From the NCBI GenBank assembly GCA_030141605.1, contig JAQGDQ010001384.1:1-43423 (forward strand): DNA of 43,423 nucleotides, in the 5' to 3' direction. Positions 11,830 through 23,760 of the stretch are shown piece by piece. The position numbers were made by a program, and so were the translations under genes. The notes under the pieces were generated by a model that saw only the letters and a list, made by a program, of their open reading frames with translations, had not been told where the DNA came from and made no database searches. The DNA is from Tubiluchus corallicola. Lineage: Eukaryota > Priapulida > Priapulimorpha > Priapulimorphida > Tubiluchidae. Numbering within the stretch: the stretch's first letter is position 1; every line of letters begins with the position of its first letter.

Positions 11830-12225
11830 GAAAAATGATAAACACAATTATTCACTTTAATCCTTCAAACTTGATAAAAGAAATGTTTGCAACATAAACA
11901 ACTGAGTTCTCAATTGTCACAAGATGGTAATTAGCTGAGAGAAGACAAGAGGCAGAAAAAAGAGGGAACGACATTTCAGGGAGGAATGGAAAAAGACTTT
12001 GTAATAATACTAAACGCTTTGATTCTTTTACTTTTCAAATTATCATTATAGTTTTACTTCAAGGCTGTTCATTGGCTTTTCTCTGTTGAAAAAGTTCATA
12101 AATATTTTACCGCAAAGTCTTCAAGCAGAAACGTCAGATAATGGATGATGCACGTGTTCAGAATAATAATTTAAATGTAAGAGATTCTTGAGCAAAATAA
12201 CAGCTCAAGGTCAATCAAGAATCAA
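11830..12225 (+). mobile_element. F2 repeat family, copy 2 (partial, diverged)
   Basis: Corresponds to about 9940-10280: a shared TTGATAAA start, GAGTTCTCAATTGTCAC, TACTTCAAGGCT, TTCAAGCAGAAACGTCAGAT and AACAGCTCAAGG. It stops before the position of the CT tract. It is more diverged than copies 1 and 3, so probably older. Confidence 0.75.
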
Positions 12226-12288
12226 GGTGAATAAAATTTTTTAAGATTTTGCAATATATACCCTAAAATCTTCTTTAAACTCAAACAC

Positions 12289-12289
<1 letters not shown>

Positions 12290-12362
<73 letters not shown>
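12290..12362. repeat. (ATT)n microsatellite
   Basis: Pure TTA/ATT run of about 73 bp directly before F1 copy A. Confidence 0.98.
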
Positions 12363-12364
<2 letters not shown>

Positions 12365-13105
12365 TAGCAAAGGCCTCGCAAAAATTTTGCTTATAAATAC
12401 ACTCATAATCAAAAATGCGGTAACATTCTACCTAGTGTTTGTCTTTTTATCTAACGCAAAGCCAGCAGCTTTTACTGAATTAAAGTTATAAGGTTATAGA
12501 CAGAGTATAATGGATGACGTCAGAACAATGGCTTTACGTCAGCAGTTTTCCAGGCGAAAATTGCCAAAAATAGAACATCTAATTAACTCGTCGTCACTCC
12601 TCTTGTTGCACGTGTCCTAAAACATATCCTATATCATCTTGTAGACCTGTTCGTCCTCTTTCTAAAGAGCTATATATCTCCTTCCGAGAGTCCCACCAGG
12701 CGCCGCTAGAGCGTTTTTTCTGCAGGCTGTTTGACAAAAATTTCGAAAAAATCGCGGGTTTTGTCCGGGAAAACGCCAGTTACGGGATGCCGCGGCCCTC
12801 TCGCAAATTCTAAATATGCCTACTACACCCACCGCTGAACGGGCTATCTATCCTTAGCCAGCACCACCCTCGGCCCGTTCCCGTTCTTCAGATCTCAGAC
12901 GTATAACTTTTGAAAAAAACGGCCGAAAAATGGCCATTTTTGGAGGTTTTTCGCTCCCCCCGTTCCTCCCGGTGGGCCCGATTCGAAAAATAATTCCCCA
13001 ATGGCACGACGCTAGATCGAGACCTTTCGTTTGCTGTGTAGATCGCCGCAAATGGTGCCGTCGTTAGAGCTGTAGCCTCGAATTTTATATACATATATAT
13101 ATACC
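12363..13105 (+). mobile_element. F1 repeat family, copy A (longest)
   Basis: Starts with ACTAGCAAAGGCCTCGCAAA next to an AT-rich microsatellite. Shared landmarks are ATAAATACACTCATAATC, GGATGACGTCA, CGTCAGCAGTTTTCC, AGTCCCACCAGGCGCCGCTAG, TCCGGGAAAACGCC, CCCACCGCTGAACGGGCTAT and CCTCCCGGTGGGCCCG. It is markedly more GC- and CpG-rich than its surroundings. It has no long ORF and no terminal inverted repeat. TA-rich sequence flanks both ends. Four copies lie in this window, all in + orientation. Class is unknown; a SINE- or Helitron-like non-autonomous element is possible. Confidence 0.8.
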
Positions 13106-13137
13106 AGTAGAATTAATATATAGACTATCAAATACGT

Positions 13138-13378
13138 AAAAAAATTTCGTATAAATACACTTATAATCAATAATAAGCGAACATTCCACCCAGTGTTCAT
13201 TTATTTACCTAACGCAAAGCCAGCAGCAGCAGATTTTTCTGAAAAATTAAAGTTATAGGAAATAATGGATGACGTCACAACAATGGCTTTGCGTCAGCAG
13301 TTTTCTTAGAGAAAATTGCCAAAAATAGAACATGTAATTAACTCGTCGGTACTCCTCTGAGTGGACGTGTACTAAAAC
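13138..13378 (+). mobile_element. F1 repeat family, copy B (truncated)
   Basis: Matches F1 from just after its start (AAAATTTCGTATAAATACAC) through GATGACGTCACAACAATGGC to the GGACGTGTACTAAAAC region, then stops. It sits 30 bp right of copy A in the same orientation. Confidence 0.8.
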
Positions 13379-13972
13379 TTTTTGTATGTATGTAGTATGT
13401 AGTAAAACTACGTAATAAAAATGTAGTAAAATTAAATACTTACTGATATTATCCAAAAGTACAGTTCATTTGTTTCTATACAATTTGAAATTTTGCATTG
13501 AACGTCCATCATTACCGAAAACACAAAAAGAATGTAAACTCAAAGCACAAGCGTTTCTTTATTTACTCAAACTCAGGCTTGGAGAAACAAACATATTTAT
13601 TTACACTTTAGCACAATTTTACAACAGGTATTTCCTTCACACGTATTTATAGTGAAGAGGCATCCTGTCGACTGACTCGTGTAGCGATAAGACTGCCTGA
13701 GGAATTTACTGAATTTTAAATTAAACTTGAACTACACTGTTGGACTACGAATTGGAAATTACACATAGCTAGAGGTTGAGCTGTCACTGTTTTCATAAAT
13801 TATCTGGTTTTCTTCTTTAGGTATACTTTTCTTAGTTTCAAGAAAATACGGTTCTTATTTTATGCAAACATTGCAAAACCACAAATATTTTTCTGGTAAA
13901 TTGCAGTTTTTTAATTAAGGCATAGCAGATTTGAAGACAAAAGACATCCCGGGTAGTTTAATAGATACACTT
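13379..13972. other. No gene recognised
   Basis: AT-rich. A 60-codon ORF (13470-13652) has no recognisable domain. Confidence 0.5.
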
Positions 13973-14007
13973 CTCTCTCTCTTCCTCTCTCTCGCTCTCT
14001 AACTCTT

Positions 14008-14055
<48 letters not shown>

Positions 14056-14057
14056 GC
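13973..14057. repeat. (TC)n-rich tract
   Basis: Interrupted CT dinucleotide run leading directly into the tetranucleotide array. Confidence 0.95.
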
Positions 14058-14078
14058 CTATCTATCTATATATGTATG

Positions 14079-14132
<54 letters not shown>

Positions 14133-14322
14133 CCTATCTACCTACCTACTACCTACCTACCTACCTACCTACCTACCTACCTACCTACCTACCTACCTAC
14201 CTACCTACCTACTACCTACCAACCTACCTACATACCTACTACCTACCTACCTACCTACCTACCTACCTACCTACCTACCTACCTACCTACCTACCTACCT
14301 ACCTACCTACCTACCTACCTAC

Positions 14323-14393
<71 letters not shown>

Positions 14394-14394
14394 C

Positions 14395-14435
<41 letters not shown>

Positions 14436-14482
14436 CATCCATCCATCCATCCATCCACCAATCCATCCATCCATCCATTCAT
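14058..14482. repeat. Compound tetranucleotide microsatellite
   Basis: Blocks run in order CTAT, CTAC (with CTACTAC slips), CTAT again, then CATC. The two overlapping Tyr/Leu/Pro/Ser ORFs read here are artefacts of the repeat. Confidence 0.98.
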
Positions 14483-16464
14483 TTTCTTGCAACAATGAAC
14501 AAATATTAAAGCATTTCCCAATGACAACAAATGATTTGTGATTATCTTTGTTTTAGTAGTAAATTAATCATATAATTATAAGTAGTAATTTTGAATGAGA
14601 ATAAAATCTACAAAAAAACAAGCGGCGATATTTAGACGAGCGCCATCTAGGCGTTACAAAACGAAGTTTTCGTGTTTTAAACTTCACCAGAAGCTCCATC
14701 ATTAGTCCAGCTGTAACAAAAACGATCTTTTTTATGTTTGTGAAAACATGTACAATGCATCCAAGAGAAATTGTGCAAGCCAGTATAAACCCCTACAGCC
14801 TGTCTAACTAGGTACAGCAGCTGTTTTTTGTGCAATCCGTTTCCGAAATGCAGTTGCTAGTGCCCGTGTAACTAGAGAATGGCGATATGCATATAACAAC
14901 GAAGAATTAGTGACGCGAACGTGAAATTGTATTTGTGTGATAATAATTCTTTCACGTAAGTCATTTTTGAATATATGTTCCCTTTCAATATTTTAAAGAG
15001 TAGATTGTTTTGAGCTACAGTTTAAGATTGTGTCAGGTTTTGGTTTAACTTAAAGGAAAACTGGACGATTGTTTAGACTCAATCTCACTTTAATTTACTG
15101 TTCAAAATATACATTTTCTTGCCTATAAAAGTTTACAATTGTTTTTTTATATTTGAATAATTAGTTTAGAAAGTTAATTAATGGCAACCGAACACAGCTA
15201 TTGCCTACGTCAGAAACTAACCACAGTTTGTGCAATGGCAGGCATCTTCCCTTGCGCATCAAGCACGTTTGTCGGCCACGTGAACGTGACAAAAAGGCAC
15301 CGCTGCCAATCTTAGTAGATTCACTAAGCCGCGCATAACTTTGAAAGTTTAATAAAATTTGACTATCCGAGGTAATTATTATTTAATCCAAGCTTTGATT
15401 TTGAATAAACTATTGTAGTTTTCACTATTTTAGAGCATTCTTTATTCTGAACTAAAGTTTACACAATCATCCGGTTTTCCTTTAAACATCCGAAAATTCT
15501 TGGCAATTTAATATAATTACCACTGGGGAAGTATAAGCAATATACATCGGTATGTCCTCACAGTAAGCGATATGAGTGCAGCTCAATCTGCTAAGCACAG
15601 CTGATGCCACGTTATCCTAAGACACCACAAGCACTAAGCAAAACAGCATGTATATATTAGGAGAAGGCAAAGCTCCACATTATTTCTTCTTAGCTTTTTG
15701 GACGCCGCTTTGTTTACTTGAGCAAGCGGCTTGGAAAATAGAATAAAAGCTTATTTTTTTATTTAATATTTATTTAGTAAGACTACAGTTTTACTTAATA
15801 TTTCAATTGTTGTACCTAACTTTAGGTTAAGGAATTTGATTGGAGGTAATGGACTACGTTCAAGTGTGTTGTATAAAATCATCCAATGAATCACACGTCC
15901 AGGGACATGATTCTGCTCACCTCCCCATGCCAGGACTCCCTGATTGCCGCAACGCCCCAAGTGCATTTATTTTTAAGGATCAGTGCTGAAGTGTTTAAAT
16001 ATTCCTGTGCAAAATCTAAGTATGTTAACATTTGTCCTCCTGCAGGTTTTTTAGCTGGTTCTATGTCTTGTTGAAGAGCTATCTTCACTGTTCTTAAACA
16101 GCTTGTTGCAGTGGGTGAACGTATTTTTTCAGTTCCGCAATTTAAGTGAAATTTAAACGTGTAAAAGTTCGTGAGCTTGACGAAACAAATAGCAGCGTGT
16201 TCGGTAATGTGTGCTGCATGCAGCGGTAGTGATGAGACTTTATGATGATAACTATAAAAAAACGTATGATAACTATATAGTTTCTTTGTAATAGATTTCT
16301 ATCTGCTAACTGGAAAACTTGTAAGACAACGTCCAACATTAGAGTAATTTTTAATCGCTCTAATGTGCAAAACTTGAAGCTTTTGTAGCAGTGCAGGTTA
16401 GTAGGCCGGCTGTGTGATTGCTTGCATTGTGACTTAACAAGTGAGGTAGGAAATCTTGTCAATC
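14483..16464. other. No firm gene; possible small ORFs
   Basis: Less AT-rich than its flanks between 14630 and 15320. GCGCCATCTAGGCG (14640-14653) is a CTCF-like core on the - strand. An ATG frame of 44 codons (15181-15315) and a 3' splice-donor-like CACGTAAGT near 14954 are seen, but nothing links them to a gene. On the - strand 15891-16088 and 15763-15966 are open in different frames with protein-like composition (for example LTYLDFAQEYLNTS and VLAWGGEQNHVPG), possibly a decayed coding fragment of unknown type. Confidence 0.35.
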
Positions 16465-16509
16465 ATGCAAGAAAAGTCAAAATCCTGTCAGCCTGCGGGA
16501 AAATGGTGA

Positions 16510-17280
16510 TATACTATGCGACCGTTGTGCAAGCCAGATAGAAAACTTCAGTATTACCTCTGCAATGTGGAGGAATCTAAATAAATGTCTTGACTCATTA
16601 AGTAAAGAAATAAAATCGATGAGGGCTGAACTAAAGGAACTAAAAGGTAATAATACTGATCTGTCAACTAATATTACGAAATTAAAAACTGAGGTTATAC
16701 AATTTAACGCTCAAACACTAAGCATGCAACCAGTCAAAGTCATAGATAAACTGAATGATACAATAAATGCTCTGGACAAGAAAATGAACAATCCCAAGCC
16801 AACATACAGTGCAATGGTAGGCCTAAGTACTGGTTCAGCAAACAACACAATGGTAAAGAACAATCATGTAGTCAGCACGAAAATGCCATGCGATCCTAAC
16901 CGCACTGTAATAATCGATAACGTTAAAGATCCACACATAGCTACTAACAGTGCCATTATAAAGAAAACTGTGTATGAACACTTCCCTCGCACTAAGTTTG
17001 ATTCAGCCTTTAGAACTGCGAAAGGCAAGATTCAAAAACAGCTTTGCGATACCGAGACAGCAGATACAATAATAAGTAACTGGAAACCTTACTATCTCGG
17101 GACAAACACTAACGCGAGATACCCAGTTAAACAACACCTGGGATTGTTAAGAGACTGTGACACTTCGCTAAGTGATGATGAATTACTGACCGATGTTAAA
17201 GACAGGAACTGAAATTGAAAGGTTTAAAAGGAAAAGTGGTAAAGTACTTCCTGTAGTAAAGGTTAAGTTTACATCGGGTT
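16510..17280 (+). pseudogene. LINE-B ORF1 (zinc finger, coiled coil, RNA-binding)
   Basis: The frame is open upstream of the first in-window ATG (16565) and reads ILCDRCASQIENFS there, a C-x2-C half-finger, so the real start is further left. Residues about 1-75 from 16565 form a coiled coil (heptads such as LSKEIKSMRAELKELKG). Then NRTVIIDNVKD begins an RRM-like domain with HFPRTKFDSAFRTAKGK and a basic C-terminal part. The main frame stops at 17212. After a frame change FKRKSGKVLPVVKVKF continues the domain to about 17280. Confidence 0.7.
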
Positions 17281-17689
17281 GAACGGCTTAAACCAAAATA
17301 ACTCACGATGAAATGTGAAAAATGTGACAGGTGTAAAAATCCAATCCAGTTGCTCCCTCTGCTTCAATAACTACCATTAAAATTGCACACGTATCTATAT
17401 CTCAGATTATAATACAGTAAAAAATACTTGTCATGTGTGTGTAATGACGAATTACTTGCTTAAAATCATTTAGATAATGATAAAGATTGTTTAATCGCGA
17501 TTAATAGAGACTCGTACTTTATTAATATTGAAAAACTCAATGAATTAGTATTTTCGCCTTTTGAAATGGAAGAATCTTTAAAACATAAACTAAGTGAGGT
17601 AGATGGTGACAGTAACTGTTAGAACAGTGCGTCATTAAACTGTCCTTACTATAATGACAATGCTCTTTCGGGTCTCAAAGTAAATAGTC

Positions 17690-19345
17690 CCTGCCACCTA
17701 TCACTGTTGCATTTAAATATAAGAAGTACTCAAGCCAATATAAACGAATTCTTATGTTACATGAAAAGCATTAATCGTGAATTTGGCTTTTCTGAGACTT
17801 GGTTAACAAATAAAGCTTCTATGCTTTACGAAATTCCAGGCTATAATCACGTTAGTCAAACTAGAAATACTGGGCAGCGTGGTGGTGGGGTATCTATTTA
17901 CATAAAGGACCACCTAGATTTTGATATTAGAAATGATTTAAATTGCAACGAGCCAATATGTCAGATAATGTTTGTCGAAATTAAATGTCCGATTATGGGT
18001 CGTAAAAATGTGCTAGTGGGCATTATACAACATTATATACAGGCTTCCTGGTTATGGTGTAAATATAGAAAATTTTAATGAAAAGCTAAACTGTATTTTA
18101 GAAGTAATAAGACGTGAGAATAAAAAGTGTTTCATTCTAGGAGACTTCAACTTAGATTTATTAAAATTTAATGAACATACTCCAACACGTGAATTTTTGG
18201 AACTTCCCTTTCATAAACAAACCAACTCGAACTACTAGCTCCACTGCAACTCTAATTGATAATATTATCACGAATGACTTTAGCTGTCTTAGTATAGTGC
18301 AAAGTAATAATGGGATCATATGTACGACTATCTCTGATCATTCTATATTGCAGATGTAGGCGGCAAACAAACAAAAGAAACTTACAGACGCGTTTTTAAT
18401 AAAGTAAAATAAAGATAAATTTAAAAAAATTGTTACAAAGTATTGCGCGGAACGATAGTTTAGACTCTAATAATTCCCAGACTGATTACACGTCATTTCA
18501 AGATAATTTGCTAAAATGTTATGAAGCGTGTTTTCCTCTAAAACCTTGTAAAACTCGTTATCTAGGCAAACCCTGGATTACTCCTGGTGTGTTAAGTAGC
18601 GTTAAAAGAAAAAATATTATGTAGAAAGAATACCTAAAATGTCCTTCTCAAAATTTATTGAAGGAATACAAGCAATATAAAAAGAAATTTACAAATTTAA
18701 TAAGCTTATCCGAACGAAAGTTTACCAAGCCAAAATTCAAGAAAACAAGGGCAACAAATCTAAATCATGGCAAGTGTTAAGACAGATCATTAATAAAAAT
18801 GAGCCTACAGGCAATAGCCAAATTTACTTCCTACATAATGGCTTTGAAATAAGTGACCCAAATGAGGTAGTGAATAAATTCAATAGTTTTTTTTTTTTTG
18901 TAAATGTTGGGCGCAATATTGCAAACTCTATTCCATATATCAATTTGAAAAAAGGTACTGTGATTTTTTAACAACCTCGCATGATCATTGAATCTATATT
19001 CATTGAGCCTGCTACTACCCATGAAGTGGTAAAGCTAATTATATCATTAAAATTTAATTTTAGTTCTAGCTATGACGGCGTAACTGCTGATGTTATAAAA
19101 TCCGTATGTAAGGAAATCACGGAACCACTTACCAACCTTTTTAATTTATCTTTTTTGACAGGTGTCGTACCTAAAGAACTAAAAATAGCTAAAGTAACAC
19201 CAGTTTATAAAAACTAAGAATGTGACCTATTTGTTAACTACCGACCACTTTCAGTTTTGCTAATACTGTCTAAGATCATTGAGAAGCTAATGTACAGACG
19301 CTTGATAAACTTCATAAATAAATCTGATCCATACGCGACTGACTC
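17690..19345 (+). pseudogene. LINE-B ORF2 (endonuclease and partial RT)
   Basis: The endonuclease blocks are recognisable: LHLNIRS, FSETWL, RGGGVSIYI, ILGDFNLDLL and ISDHSI, so the catalytic E, D, N, D and H are present although spread over several frames (breaks near 18035, 18190 and 18358). The linker has KPWITPGVLSSVKRK (stop at about 18622). The RT fingers read SSSYDGVTADVIK, then LKIAKVTPVYKN with a stop, then NYRPLSVL and LSKIIEKLMYRRL. Motif A and the FADD box are missing. Confidence 0.8.
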
Positions 19346-19840
19346 AGCATTTAATACACCAGCATCCAGGCTTTTGTTGTTTTTCAATGACTTTGCCTCA
19401 TGCTTTACTTCTTCTTAAGGAAATGGAACTTTCATTGGATAGTGAGTCCTTTTAACCCCAACTGCATTATCATCATTAAAATTTCGTTGAAAAAATTCTG
19501 CAATGGCTTCAGTTTGCTGTTCAGCATCAGTAATTAGACCATCATTTCTTTCTACAATCATTTTTTTCTTTGGTTGAAAGGTCTGCACGTATTACTTCAA
19601 AATGCATAGAAGGATCATTTTTTGTTTGCTCAATTTCTTCTGCAATGCCAGTCACCTTTTTTCTTCTATTCGTTTTAGCTTTTCACGAATTTGCTTTGGA
19701 ATTTCTTTGCATTTCTTCTTAAGATCATCAATTTCTGCCAAATTTTTACATTGGTGAATTTTATCTTTCAAAACTTTCTGATTCGCAAACAAAGCTTTTA
19801 TCTCATCATCTTTTACCTTTTTATCGTCAAATCTCACATG
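19345..19840 (-). mobile_element. LINE-C fragment (RT N-terminal part), opposite strand
   Basis: Read on the - strand, 19837-19652 is a lysine-rich helical linker of the kind between endonuclease and RT in LINE ORF2. It is followed, with frame changes, by LITDAEQQTEAIAEFF and then SLKNNKS-DAGVLNAE. The last block resembles the LKNNKSPGPDGINAE fingers motif of non-LTR RTs. The fragment ends where LINE-B ends, so the two elements meet head to head. It holds no catalytic RT motif. Confidence 0.7.
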
Positions 19841-20082
19841 TCCAAATATTTCTGCTGCCTAATTTTTTATATAATAGAATTGTTGTATAAAAGAGCAGAA
19901 TAATTGCTGATGCTATCTACTACATGACAACAACAGCATGTGTACCTGCGGATACGGTTGCCGGGGCAACTGATGCATCTACTACACGTATGCCATCTAG
20001 GCCCAGGATTCTGTAACAATGTTTTTTACCTTCACTGGCAGTGCAATTTTCAGGCGCCTCAACTTAAATTGGCTGGCTGGCT

Positions 20083-20335
20083 GCCTATTTGACTGACTGA
20101 CTTACTTACTGACTGACTGATTGTTTCACCAAGTAAGTGATTGAATTTTTTGACATACTGACTAATTAACTGACTGCCTGACTAGCTGTGTGGTGAATAT
20201 TCGATAACAGATGAATGCACGAATGACAGACTGACATACCGACTGACTGACTGACTCACTGATTGACCGACTGACCGACTGACTGACTAATTACTTCTGA
20301 GTGACTTAACAGCTGACTGACTGACTGACTGGTTG
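20083..20335. repeat. Degenerate (GACT)n tract
   Basis: Repeated GACTGACTGACT with many interruptions. Similar GACT/AGTC stretches occur inside F2 copies 1 and 3, so this may be a relic of F2. Confidence 0.85.
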
Positions 20336-22939
20336 ACAAAATTCTAGGGTGTACACCAAACATACAATGTTTACATGATATCTTTACAAATTTGTCCTTT
20401 TAAAAGCACAAAAGAGACTCATAAGTTAGTAAATGTTTACCAATGAAAGAACCCTTTTGTACCAACGTACAGTACAACTTACATAAAACAAAAAAGGCGC
20501 CATTGCTAAGTAGTGTGTAACTAGTTGTTATAAGAGAAACATCCATAGTACCACTTTCACTCTTTTGCTACATTGACGCTGATTCAGAAATAGCACTGCT
20601 TATGCGAGAGCAAGAGTAAAATTTCTAGGTCAAAACAATTTTGTTGCTCGCAGCATGTTTAAAGTCGGCAGCTATAGTTTACCTTCGTTCGTCTGTACAG
20701 CGTGTTTAGGGTTGTAGAAGTAATTCAGGTCGCCGCCGCTAGATGGCGCAATAGCTTTTTGCCCGGTCTATGAAATGTTCTTCTGGTTTGCAAATTATAC
20801 CGCGTGGCTTATAGTCTTCTCTGGGGGAGGGGGGCGGTGAGTGGGGTAAAAAAACAAATAATGGTACGGATTGACCTGTTACATGAAAGTACTACCCATG
20901 TATTAGTGAATTAGTCATACCATCAAATTTTAATGTGGAAATGTCGTGGGTTTTGCCAGTCCGTAATCTTGGGAGTAGACCTAGATAGGTTTGAGCAGTG
21001 AGTTGAAGAAGTCATGATCCCTCAACAAATTTTGCAAATGTCTCACAAGCTTATCCATCTGAATACTGATCAATGTAATGTTTCTAAGTGGCCATTTTGT
21101 CCTTCAAGCAGGTTTTTTTACAACATAATAGATTCGCTGTTCAACAATCTTTTGATGCAATAATTTTTTGTACCATGAGATAGTTTTGTGTCTATGTTAA
21201 GATACGTGTGTATATTACCTCTATGCTATGTTTATTTTAGATAAGATTCTACTTGTAAAAGTGTGCTTTAGTTTTTTTAGATAAGCGTATTTTGTTGTAG
21301 CTAATATCGTTTTTTACTTTATTAGTTGTGTTTTCATTCACTCCTACTGCACCGTAAATGACTATAAAAAAGCTTTAGCACGAAGTGAGTCAACGTCAAG
21401 CTCTGAACAGAATAAGACCTCCGAGAATGACAAATCAGGTGCCAATAACCATATTATTTGTCTTGTGCAATTGAAAAAAAAATTGACGATTTATGCTAAT
21501 ATGATGGATAAAAGCTATGTCATAATTTTTTTTTCATACACCCGTCTGAGTAGTGAGTTCGCACTTAAAACTAAGTTTTTAAAAAAATGTTGTTGGATAT
21601 TTAGCAAACTGGTGCAAATTTAATGCAAAAAAATGAAATTTTGATATAAGGATTAAACATATCGTACTACATGCATGCTGTTACTTAATGAACAACATTT
21701 TATTAGTACTGTATAACTCATGTGAAACGTCTCAATAAGTTGAACTGAATGATTTTAGTTTACAATAGATTGTTAATCATAGACACTTCGATCATGTTTG
21801 ACCAGTGACTTAAATAAGCTACTACATTAGGAAGGGTAAAAGTTAGTTAATCAGTCGATGCAAATTCAACGAAATCAAATTAATGACCCTCGTGGAAAAT
21901 GAGAACATTCTCTTACCTAATCTTGCCTTATATATTTTTACTATCGTATAATTGTGAATATGTATCTTATCCTGTAATGCATGCTCCTCGTATAGTACTA
22001 ATCTATTTTGTAGCTTGTTACATATGTTTTAATACTACATATAATTGTAAATTTGTCTTTTATCCTCTATGTATATTCTTGTATATATTACATTTCGTAC
22101 GTAACTAAATATATAAATAAAAACACTAAGTAATATAATACAACATCATCTATTTTATTTTAAATACTGAATAGACGACAAATTTTAGCAATCAGTTCAT
22201 AACTAAAGATGAAAGAAAGTTCAAATATTATGTAAAAATTCATAATACTTTTAATTATGAAGTTAACTTTACAAATTACTTTTACTTTTAAAGATGGATA
22301 AAAATATGACTAGATAACAACAAAGTGGATTTGTGGGATACATCCACATTGCAAGGCTGCTCAGAAAATTAAAAAAAATTAATTGTAATTGTAAGAAATT
22401 TCTGCAATATTTAACTGACAAACTTATAATTATGAAAGAATGCATTTAATAGCACATGAAAACAAATAACCTCCAAGATATAATATAAAAATACAGAATT
22501 CAGTTCTTATGAAATGGCTACATGAAAATTTGTTTAGAGATTGTCACAATTGTAAACGTTGGTTATAGTTAAATGAAAAATCAAATAATGACATTTAAAT
22601 GCCTAATATTTATTATTTTACTTTATTAAACTTTCATGGAAACTTCATAATATGCCTTTACTTACCAAGGAAGATCTAACAATTGATTTTCTTCTGTTTG
22701 GGTAAAAATTTATCTCAATGACCTTCAAGGCGACTTTCAAAATTACACAAAATATTCACAAAAATAAGTTCACAGGTGTCCAATTTCAAAAAAATGAAAA
22801 AATCAAAATATATTTACACAAGCAACCAGAAGAAAATACAGCATTTAGCATGAAAAAACGCAGTTTGAATTTATCCCATTTCTCATTTTGGTTGACATGG
22901 TGACCAACTTTCCAGTAAAATGTTGCTGTACGCCTAGTT
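20336..22939. other. No gene recognised
   Basis: Strongly AT-rich except around 20680-20850. The 69-codon ORF at 21899-22108 contains an internal imperfect repeat and looks fortuitous. No exon, RNA gene or element end is supported. Confidence 0.5.
20736..20749 (+). promoter_or_regulatory. CTCF-like motif
   Basis: CCGCTAGATGGCGC agrees with the bilaterian CTCF core CCASYAGRKGGCRS except at the third base. It is a single site, outside the array at 23 kb. Occupancy cannot be read from sequence. Confidence 0.4.
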
Positions 22940-23760
22940 GACTATACTGACTGCTGGCACCATCTAGTGGCTGCTTTTGTAATAACACAAGTTTGCTGAT
23001 TTGATTATTGGCATCATCTAATAACTGATTTTGTGTCGAGATGCGGTCAGTTTACATAATAGTTTTTTGAATACTGAAGACTAGCACCATCTAGTGGCTG
23101 ATCTTGCAGTAATATGTAGTAGAGTCTATCAAATTTTCTTGAATGGTGTTTGCTGGCACCATCTAGTATCTGATTATGTAGTAAAAGTAGAAATATGCAC
23201 AGGGGTATCACTGGTTTCCTTGAGTAGCTGATTGCTGGCACCATCTGGTGGTTGACTATGAGGCGAGATGCGGTCAGTTATTTGTATTTTAAAAACTGAA
23301 GACAAGCACCATCTAGTGGGTGATCTTGCAGTTATACCTAGTACAGTATATCAAACTTTCTTGAATGCTGGCTGGCATCAGCTAGTGTCTGATTTTGTAG
23401 TGATATGCAGTGGGGCATCTCAGGTTTCCTTGAATTACTGATTGCTAGCACCATCTAGTGGGTGATTTTATAATAACATGATTTCCTTGTACACTGGTGG
23501 CAGGTGCCTTTTAGTATTGGATTTTGTAGTAACAAGTAGGAGAGTATCTCAAGTTTCCTTGAATGGTGATGGCTGGCACCATCTAGTGGCTGATCCTACA
23601 GTAATATGTACTAGAGTTACTCAAGTTTGCTTGAAATGCTGTGTGTTGTGGCACCATCTAGTGGCTGATTTTGTAGTAAACACACAGTGGTGTATCACAA
23701 GTCATCATCATCATCATCAGAGCTGATTAATGACATCTAGTGATCAATTGAAGAACTACG
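22940..23760 (-). repeat. Tandem array of about 70-bp units carrying CTCF-like cores
   Basis: Units share GCTGGCACCATCTAGTGGCTG, then a TTTTGTAGTAATATG-like block and CTCAAGTTTCCTTGAAT. The exact core CACCATCTAGTGG begins at 22959, 23085, 23307, 23449, 23577 and 23652. Altered cores lie at about 23011, 23157, 23239, 23374, 23503 and 23731. The reverse complement, CCACTAGATGGTG, differs from the CTCF core CCASYAGRKGGCRS at one position. All cores point the same way. A longer period of about 220 bp is visible: GAGATGCGGTCAGTT follows the units at 23011 and 23239. A related CACCGTCTAGCGG lies at 23870. Confidence 0.8.

Larger units (their letters stand above)
16465..19345 (+). mobile_element. 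LINE-B: broken non-LTR retrotransposon
   Basis: Second LINE, different from LINE-A. ORF1 (16.5-17.28 kb) is followed by ORF2 (about 17.69-19.34 kb) holding the endonuclease and only the N-terminal part of the RT. It ends abruptly after the YRPLSVL block, before RT motif A, where the oppositely oriented LINE-C fragment begins. Many frameshifts and stops show it is dead. Confidence 0.8.

Noticed and set aside
14072-14509. Tyr/Leu/Pro/Ser ORFs of 140-145 codons
   Set aside because: They read the CTAT/CTAC/CATC tetranucleotide array in two frames.
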